From Bacteroidales bacterium (GTDB taxonomy: Bacteria > Bacteroidota > Bacteroidia > Bacteroidales > Muribaculaceae), in NCBI GenBank assembly GCA_004557385.1, contig SFEA01000060.1, forward strand, positions 1 through 8,921: a DNA stretch of 8,921 nt, in the 5' to 3' direction. Of this stretch, positions 1 through 6,500 are shown piece by piece. Below the pieces are notes generated by a model, which saw nothing but the letters and a program-made list of their open reading frames with translations, had not been told where the DNA came from and searched no databases. The number at the start of each line of letters is the position of its first letter. Position 1 is the stretch's first letter. The translations under genes were made by a program, and so were the position numbers.

Positions 1-303
1 CATCATCAAGCCGTCTTTCGTGATACCGGCGTTGTTCACCAAGATATCGATACGTCCGAAATCCTTCACGATCTCGGCAACGACGTTATGAGTCTCCTCA
101 AAGTTAGCAGCGTTGGAAGCGTATCCTTTCGCCTTTACACCCAAGGCCTCGATCTCAGCCTGTGTAGCCAAGCCATTCTCATCGATCACTAGATCCGTGA
201 AAGCGATGTTAGCGCCCTCTTGGGCAAACTTCAAGGCGATAGCCTTACCAATACCACGAGCGGCACCCGTTACGACAGCCACTTTACCTTCTAATAGTTT
301 CAT
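1..303 (-). CDS. fabG: 3-oxoacyl-ACP reductase FabG, N-terminal 101 residues (partial, runs off left edge)
   Basis: The visible product starts MKLLEGKVAVVTGAARGIG and is a classical short-chain dehydrogenase. The NAD(P)-binding glycine motif TGAARGIG is at residues 12-19, the cofactor-strand Asp is in FTDL (residues 35-38), and the NNAG motif is at 90-93, followed by GITKDGLMM as in FabG. FabG reduces 3-oxoacyl-ACP to 3-hydroxyacyl-ACP with NADPH in cytoplasmic type II fatty-acid synthesis. The catalytic Ser-Tyr-Lys lie beyond the window, so activity cannot be judged; about 145 residues are missing. The frame is open without a break from the ATG at 303 to base 1. The gene begins 20 bp after the stop of the FabH-containing reading frame, so the two are probably cotranscribed, which fits a fatty-acid synthesis context. 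No Shine-Dalgarno sequence is evident, as is usual in Bacteroidales. The assignment to FabG rather than another SDR rests on overall similarity to Bacteroidales FabG as I remember it. Confidence 0.9.
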   Translation of the reverse strand, partial: MKLLEGKVAVVTGAARGIGKAIALKFAQEGANIAFTDLVIDENGLATQAEIEALGVKAKGYASNAANFEETHNVVAEIVKDFGRIDILVNNAGITKDGLMM

Positions 304-323
304 ATTACTCAAATTTTTTAATA

Positions 324-827
324 TCAATGTTTAATCAAGCAAGCTCCCGTTGAATAGCCACCGCCGAATACCGTGATAGCGATCAAGTCGTCTTTCTTGA
401 AATTCTTATCGTTCTGGGCATATACCAAGGCCGAGCTTACGGAACCCGTATTTCCCAGCTCCTCGATATTGTGTAAAAATTTCTCGTCCGGCAAGTTCAA
501 TTGCTTGGCGATATTCGCCATGATACGCATATTCGCCTGATGGCCGATGAAATAAGTAAGGTTATCCAGCGTATAACCGTTCTTCTCCAACAAATGAAGG
601 ACATTCTTAGGCATATAGGTACAAGCTTGGATAAATACGTCACGCCCCTCCGGCATCAAAGATATAACCTTATCCATCTGTTGACGCTTTGTGGCTTCAG
701 CTCTTCTTCTATTATAAGCGATGTCTGAACATTTCCTACAACAATAATGCGAGTCCAATGTTTTGGCAAGAAACATTGAACCACAAACTTCGCATTTTCG
801 CTTTATCTCATATTTCGCACTCGGCAT
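324..827 (-). CDS. Chimeric ORF: zinc-ribbon (excisionase/HTH-like) N-terminus fused to C-terminal third of FabH (KAS III)
   Basis: This 167-residue frame joins two unrelated pieces. Residues 1 to about 60 hold C12-x2-C15 and C29/C30...C33 in a short basic zinc-ribbon, followed by an Arg/Lys-rich stretch. This resembles the start of small excisionase-like HTH proteins in Bacteroidales conjugative and mobilizable elements, but the HTH that should follow is absent. From about GRD (residues 61-63) onward it is the C-terminal part of 3-oxoacyl-ACP synthase III: GHQANMRI holds catalytic His96 and NTGS holds Asn126, 30 residues apart as in E. coli FabH (His244/Asn274), and it ends in the usual GGGYSTGACLI tail. 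The N-terminal ~200 residues of FabH, including the nucleophilic Cys, are missing, so it cannot be a working condensing enzyme. FabH normally makes acetoacetyl-ACP from acetyl-CoA and malonyl-ACP. The stop lies 20 bp before fabG. It may be a pseudogene, a genuine fusion, or an assembly artefact. The frame and motifs are clear; the function is not. Confidence 0.75.
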   Translation of the reverse strand: MPSAKYEIKRKCEVCGSMFLAKTLDSHYCCRKCSDIAYNRRRAEATKRQQMDKVISLMPEGRDVFIQACTYMPKNVLHLLEKNGYTLDNLTYFIGHQANMRIMANIAKQLNLPDEKFLHNIEELGNTGSVSSALVYAQNDKNFKKDDLIAITVFGGGYSTGACLIKH

Positions 828-852
828 AATTCAATATTTTTGGCTCGGTAGA

Positions 853-908
853 ACTACATAAAATCACTTAAGACTACATAAGACACACCTTGCCGTAAAA
901 TAAGACAC
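853..908 (-). repeat. Two pairs of short direct repeats upstream of the chimeric ORF
   Basis: Read on the minus strand, GTGTCTTA occurs at 901-908 and 879-886 (22 bp apart), and TTATGTAGT at 873-881 and 853-861 (20 bp apart). The inner copies overlap. Spacing of two helical turns suggests binding sites for a protein, perhaps a recombinase or the excisionase-like protein whose N-terminus lies just downstream. Such arm-type repeats are common near integrase/excisionase genes of mobile elements. The repeats are directly visible; the role is inferred. Confidence 0.45.
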
Positions 909-923
909 GTTCCAAATATGGTG

Positions 924-931
924 CAAATATA
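924..931 (-). promoter_or_regulatory. Candidate -7 promoter element (TATATTTG) for the chimeric ORF
   Basis: TATATTTG on the minus strand matches the Bacteroidetes -7 consensus TAnnTTTG and lies about 97 bp before the ATG at 827. No good TTTG -33 element is seen 19-21 bp upstream, so this is only a candidate. Transcription from here would place the direct repeats at 853-908 in the 5' leader and would also feed fabG. Confidence 0.4.
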
Positions 932-972
932 GCGAAAATAAATCAATTTTCGACTATCTCAGCCGAAAATGT

Positions 973-1013
973 GAAAAAGAAAATGGTGTGCAACTCGCTG
1001 AGCTACACTCCAT
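973..1013 (-). terminator. Intrinsic terminator after the two-gene surface-protein unit
   Basis: On the minus strand an imperfect hairpin occupies 1013-983: ATGG pairs with CCAT, GTG with CAC, and an inner CTC with GAG around a 3-base loop, with several mismatches. It is followed directly by the T-rich run TTTCTTTTTC (982-973). It begins 34 bp beyond the stop of the leucine-rich-repeat gene. It probably insulates the chimeric ORF and fabG from read-through. Confidence 0.6.
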
Positions 1014-1046
1014 TTATATGGATTTAGATATTTCAAAATTGACGGC

Positions 1047-3536
1047 TTACTTCACGAACTTGAATGCCTTGTCGCCTATCTTGGCTACATAGATGCCGGC
1101 GGGCATATTGGCTGTGCTGAGTGTGTTGTTGGCAGTGGCAACAAGAACTCCCGATGTAGTGAAGATCTGTATTGTACCGTTTGCGCTAATCACACCACCT
1201 GCGCGATTGTAGGCAAAGTTGGCAGCTTTAACTGCCTCAACGCCCGAAACCGGAGATACCTTTATGTCGAGAACTGAGCCGGCAGGAACAGCAACTGCTG
1301 AGAGGTCGGTCTTGGTAACACCGTCCACAGCGGCTTCGACTCCATAGCCTTCGGCAGCCGTGATGGTGAGAGGATTCAAAATGTCGGCTGAAAGCACAGT
1401 GTTTTCACCGGCGGTGAGGCTGAGAGTCTGGTTGTCGCCGAATGTCACGGCAACATTCTCAACGTCGTTCACTTTCACGGTGAACTGTGCAGTTTCGCCC
1501 TCCTCAATGATGTTGAGGAACTCAAACCACTCATCGGCATCCTTATAGGCAGCCTTCATGCCAACAGGCACAGTAACCACGCAGTTGAGCTTGTCAACGC
1601 CGGTCTTGTTCTCATCTGAGCTTACGAAGGCCTCATAGTAAGCCTTTACCAAAGTGTCGGGGTTCTTCACATAGATGTTCTTGATTGCAGTGCAGCCGCC
1701 GAAAGTCTTGGCACCGATGTTTGTCAGCTTGGCCGGGAGAGTAATCTCGGTGAGGCTTGAGCAATACTGGAAAGTTGCATCGCGGAGATTGGTAACAACC
1801 TCGGGAATCTCTATCGACTTGAGCGAGCGGCAGCCGTCGAATGCGTGTGCGCAAATGGCATTTTCATTTGCCAGTGGACGCACTGAAGAGCTTTCAACGA
1901 GAGTGGAAGGAAGAATGATGTGCTCAATGTTGTAGCAGCCTTCGAAAGCGTAGTCACCGATAGTTTCTACACCTTCGGGAATCACTACGGTGCCCTTCAG
2001 TCCGAAGCACTCAGAGAACGAAGAGTAGATCTTCTTGATTGAAGTGGGCAGTACAACCTCTTCAAGAGTAGTCTTTGTGAATACGAGTTCGGGCAGGCAG
2101 TCTTGGCGAGCAGCCATCTTGATGGGAGAGTCGCCGCCGATTGTCGCCTCTAAGTAGGCGTAGTAGTCGCTTTCCACAGGTACGCGGATGCCATTCTCAT
2201 TGTAAGTTCCCTGATAGACGAGGGTGGCATTGGCTATGTCGAGGCGGCGGAGCTTGCCGTCGGTGTACTGTTGGTCGAAGCTGCGTCCTGCCATGTCGCG
2301 AATGAAGCAGAGGTCGCTGCCATTGAGCGGACCGGTGATGGTGAGGTCCTCAACTGCATATTTGTAGCTCTCGCCTACGACACTTGCAAGCTGTCCGGGC
2401 TCAGTCACTGTCACTACGCGCACTGCAGGGTTCTCAGGCTCGGTTGAGCCGCTGCCCTCCACGATGTTGGCAAATGCTGCCCAGTCGGCAACAGCCATGT
2501 AGTCAGCTTTTGAACCTTCGGGAACATAGAGTGTGCACGACTCGTAGTTGATGCCGTAAAGACCGTTGTATTGCACCTCGGCAGGAGTTGCCGATGTGCA
2601 GTGAAGCTCGGTAAGACCGGCTGCTGTGTTGAGGCAGCGGTTCTTGAGTGCAGCCACGGTTGCAGGAAGGGTGATTGATTTGAGTCCTGTGCCCTGGAAT
2701 GCGTAGCTTTCGAGCGATGCAATTTCAGGCAGGTCGATTGCAGTGAGCGATGCGCAGTTCTCGAATGCGCTGCTGCCGATTGTAGTTACGCTGCTTGGGA
2801 TTGTAATTGCCGCAAGGCTGCTGCAATTCTTGCAGAAGTTTGACGGCAGTGAAGTGATTTCGGCAGGCAGCTCAAGAGCGGTCAGTGAGCTGCAACCATA
2901 GAATGCGCTCATGCCGATTGTTTTCACCGTTTGCGGAATTGCCACCGATTCGAGCGAGCTGCAACCAGAGAATGTGCTGCTGGGAATCTCGTTTATTGCA
3001 GGCAATTCCACCGATTTCAGGCTTGTGCAATTCTGGAATACTGAGCTGCCAAATGTGGTGATGCTTTGCGGCATAGTCACCGAAGTGAGGGCGTTGCAGT
3101 TCTGGAAAGCCTCTTTTCCAAGGTGGGTGGCGGTTGCAGGAAGTTTCACAGTCACCAGTTTCAGCTTCTTGAACATGAAGTCGCTCACTTCGTTGTCCTT
3201 GACGAAGTATTCAGTCCAATTGTAGAAGTAGCCCTCGGTGTCGGAGTCGTTGGCTACGATTGTAGCCTCAGAGAGGTCGAGGTCCACAAGCTTTCCTTCG
3301 GTCTCGGCGTAGGCTCTCTCATCATATCCGCCCATTTGGCGAATGAGTTTGATGTCGGCATTGCTGATGGGACCTACTACCTTGAGCTCGGTAATCTCAT
3401 ACTTTCTGTCGCCGATGAGTTCGGCGAGTGTGCCGGCTGTTTCAAGTGTGAAGGTCTCGGCACTGCCCACAAAGCTGCAAGCCATGATTGCCATGGCTAC
3501 AGCTTTGCTGCGTGTGATAAATGTTGATAGATGCAT
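1047..3536 (-). CDS. BspA-type leucine-rich-repeat surface protein with T9SS C-terminal sorting domain
   Basis: A secreted protein of 829 residues. Residues 1-26 form a signal peptide (basic start, hydrophobic core, likely cleavage after GSA). The body is two copies of one module. Copy 1 (about 28-362) begins TLAELIG...LKVVGPISNADI and copy 2 (about 374-680) begins QLASVVG...LTITGPLNGSDL. Each continues with TpLRR/LRR_5 repeats of the form F-x-N/G-C-x-x-L-x-x-I-x-L-P (clearest at 131-310 and 485-625) and closes with a cap such as LYVPEGSKADY...W..F.NIVE. A small beta domain follows (about 683-762), then a 65-residue T9SS type A sorting domain ending AGIYVAKIGDKAFKFVK. BspA-like LRR proteins are cell-surface binders of extracellular matrix, other bacteria or glycoproteins; the ligand here cannot be told. 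The ATG lies 30 bp after the stop of the upstream adhesin gene, so they form an operon. An MAC lipobox reading of the signal is possible but less likely given the T9SS tail. Confidence 0.9.
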   Translation of the reverse strand: MHLSTFITRSKAVAMAIMACSFVGSAETFTLETAGTLAELIGDRKYEITELKVVGPISNADIKLIRQMGGYDERAYAETEGKLVDLDLSEATIVANDSDTEGYFYNWTEYFVKDNEVSDFMFKKLKLVTVKLPATATHLGKEAFQNCNALTSVTMPQSITTFGSSVFQNCTSLKSVELPAINEIPSSTFSGCSSLESVAIPQTVKTIGMSAFYGCSSLTALELPAEITSLPSNFCKNCSSLAAITIPSSVTTIGSSAFENCASLTAIDLPEIASLESYAFQGTGLKSITLPATVAALKNRCLNTAAGLTELHCTSATPAEVQYNGLYGINYESCTLYVPEGSKADYMAVADWAAFANIVEGSGSTEPENPAVRVVTVTEPGQLASVVGESYKYAVEDLTITGPLNGSDLCFIRDMAGRSFDQQYTDGKLRRLDIANATLVYQGTYNENGIRVPVESDYYAYLEATIGGDSPIKMAARQDCLPELVFTKTTLEEVVLPTSIKKIYSSFSECFGLKGTVVIPEGVETIGDYAFEGCYNIEHIILPSTLVESSSVRPLANENAICAHAFDGCRSLKSIEIPEVVTNLRDATFQYCSSLTEITLPAKLTNIGAKTFGGCTAIKNIYVKNPDTLVKAYYEAFVSSDENKTGVDKLNCVVTVPVGMKAAYKDADEWFEFLNIIEEGETAQFTVKVNDVENVAVTFGDNQTLSLTAGENTVLSADILNPLTITAAEGYGVEAAVDGVTKTDLSAVAVPAGSVLDIKVSPVSGVEAVKAANFAYNRAGGVISANGTIQIFTTSGVLVATANNTLSTANMPAGIYVAKIGDKAFKFVK

Positions 3537-3566
3537 AATAATTGGTTTATTAAGAATTGGAATTAA

Positions 3567-6500
3567 TTATTTCACTATAACAGTCTGTGCATAGTTGCCC
3601 ACTTTCACTATGTAGGCTCCCGGTGCAACGTCAATCGAGTTGTTGCTCTCGGCTGTGAAGCCGGCAATTTCTACGCCTGCCACATTGTAGATGCTGACAG
3701 CCTCACCCTCGGCGCATGCCACGATGATGCGTTGTCCGGCAGTGGTGATGCTGATGCGTGTGGCAATGGCAGCGTTGTCGACTGAGGCTACCTTGGTGGT
3801 TACGGTGTTGGAGAATGCCGATTCACCGATATTGTAGAGAGCGGTTACATTGTAGTCGATGTCGCCCTCGGCAAGCATGTCGGCAAATGCGCATACAGTC
3901 ACGGTCTCGTCATTGATTTTCACACCATTGCGATACACGTTGTAGCCAAGCAGAGATGGGGTCACCATAGCTTTAGCCTGGAACGAAGCATCGTCGACGA
4001 GCAGAGCAAAGCCATTGTTAACGTCAGCGGTGTGGCGTATTGCAAAGAAATTGGTTCCGGCAGGCACGGTGAAAGAAATCTCGGTCCAAGCAGACGGAGC
4101 ATTGCCGCCTATGCCCTTCAGTGCCACAAAGCTTGCGCGGTTGATGGCTGAAGTTGCAGTCGATGTGAGTACCTCAAAGTTGTCGGTGTAGCCGGATACG
4201 CCCTTTATGTAGAACGAAATGGTCTGTTCCTTGCCGCTCAGCATGGGCGAGATTAGCCAGTCGTCGGTATTGCCTGTTTCGGCTATGAATGAGATTAGGC
4301 ACTGGTCACCGCTATAAGCCTTCCAGTCCGATTCATATCCACCGTCGTAGTCGGCGCCGATTTCAGGAGCGTTGAACACGATGAATGCCTGTGGCTCGCT
4401 CATGTGCGGCCAGCTTCCATTGAAGTAGGCAGTTCCCTGACGGTCGACATCGGCAAGTGTCCAGTCGCCGATGTTGGCGATGATGAACGGCTCGTAGTCC
4501 TCGAAGTCGTCGAGCTGGGTGACGGTTTCGGTGACATCGGGGGCTGTCCAGGCAAGGTTTACAGTGCTGTTGTTGACTGATGCAGTTAGTTCTGTCGGTA
4601 CGGGCTTGTGCGGCACCTTTATTTCCACAATCGCAGTAGCGGTGGTGTTGTTCTTGAGGTTCTGGTCGCGCGAGCTTTCAATTACTGCATAGAAGCTTGC
4701 AGTTTCGCCCGACGACGGGTCGGGAGTGTGGGTGAATGTGTAGCTGTAGCTTTCACCCGGTGAAAGGAATTGTCCGGACTGGGTGGCTACGAGCTTGCCG
4801 TCGCAATAGAGCGAAACCTGGTGCTCGCCTGTGTAGAACGACTTGGTTCCCACATTTGTCACGTTCACTGCAATCTTGCTTTCGGCACCCACGGTCATGC
4901 GCTTGGGCGCTGAAATGGAAGAGGCTTCAAGATTGTATTCGAGCACGTCGGTCACTGAGATATTGTCGAGGTGAATGCTGGTGAGTCCGTCGTGGGCAAT
5001 GCCACGGAATGCAATCTGCACATAGCCCGACTCGGTGATGCAGTCGGTGAGGGAGATTGTAGCCTTTTTCCACTCGCTGCTACCGCTCAGCTCGGCAAAC
5101 TTGATTGACTTTATGGCATTGAACTCATATCCGTTGGTCGAAGCCTCCACTACCAGTTCGTTGGTCGATCCATTGGGGTAGAAATAGTAGAATTCGAGTA
5201 CCGGGTTGATTGCGCTGCCGATGCCGATTTTGCCGGAGTAGAGATAAGCCTCGTCGCCCACATATTGCGGCAGGAATGTGATGAGTCCGCCGTCGCCGTC
5301 TTGTGCGGTAGCCGAAGGCATTGTGCCGTAGGAGAGCACTTCCCACACGCCCGAATAGTCAATGTCATCGTCGATTATGCCCCAGGTTTCATAGTGGATT
5401 GATGCATCGCTGAACGATTCGTTGAACGGCAGCTCGTAGGGTGTGCCAAACACTATGATGTTTGATGAAGTGCCGTATCCGACACCCCTTTCATTCACTG
5501 CAAACACGATGTAGCGTTGCGCATATTGTGAATTGGAGGGCATAGGGTCGAATGTGTAGCTGTTGCCGGCTACGTTCATTGCGATAACGGTGCTCTCGTC
5601 GTTGCCGAAGAGAATGTGGTAGGTGAGGGCATCCGTGTCGATATAGCCGCCATTCTGTCCGGCAGCGGGAGCGTCCCAAGTGAGGACTGCCTTTCCGTCT
5701 ACCTCTTTGAGGAGCACGTTGAGAGGCTCTCCGGGAAGGTCAAAGCCTACGAACACTGATGCAGTGGTCTCGATTGCATCGCCGAAATCATTGCTTGCAT
5801 ACACGGTGTACTCGTTGTAGCCGAGTTCGCATGCAGTGTCGACGAATGAAACCGAAGCTCCCGGCTCCTGGTTCTTCAGTGACTTGACGATAGAGTTTCC
5901 ACGGCGTATGGTCACGCGTGGCACAGTGGTGAGTGCCTCGCCCTTGATTGTAGTGGCAGGCACGGTGAATGTCACTGTCACGCTCTTGGCTCCGTTGTCG
6001 CCGGCTTTCAGCGTGAGGTCATCGACCGATACCGGTGCATTGACCGAAGCCGCCTGCTCAATGGAGATGTCGTCGAGCGACAGCTTGAACATCATTGCGT
6101 CGCTCACCGACTGGAAGCCGAAGTAGTAGTCGTCGTCGGTGTCGATGCTGAAAATTGTCTCTTGTGCGGTGCTGTTCACGGTGTTGATGTCCGTGACACC
6201 GAATAGCTCGCTTGTCATGGCATCTACGGTGCGGTCAGTGCCAAATGCCACGCGTATCTTTTCGGGCCACCCCGACGATGCTGCATGGGCATTGAAGCGC
6301 AAGCGGTAGATGTAGTCGTTTGCGAGGTGAATAGGTGGGGTGATAAGCCAGTCGTTGGCATTCTCGGTCATGCTGTTGGAGCATACCGCCGAGCCTGAGT
6401 TGTCGAAACGCCAAGTTATGCCGTCACCGTTTGCATCAATCACGGTAAAGAGGTCGAAATTCGATGCACGGTCGAAAGTCTCGCTGTATGGCACTGTGAA

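Noticed and set aside
879..908. GTGTCTTA repeats resembling GTGTCTCTTA at 8277-8286, as possible flanking ends of an insertion carrying the whole centre
   Set aside because: The match needs a two-base gap and is too short; no convincing target duplication or matching inverted ends were found on the two sides of the cassette.
3066..3527. 153-residue open frame on the plus strand opposite the LRR gene
   Set aside because: It lies wholly antisense to a gene with clear repeats, signal peptide and T9SS tail, shows no recognisable motif, and similar long antisense frames are expected in GC-biased coding DNA. The other plus-strand frames across 1360-8059 are rejected for the same reason.
3537..3566. 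A separate promoter for the LRR gene in the 30-bp gap
   Set aside because: The gap is AT-rich but contains no TAnnTTTG element; cotranscription with the upstream gene is simpler.
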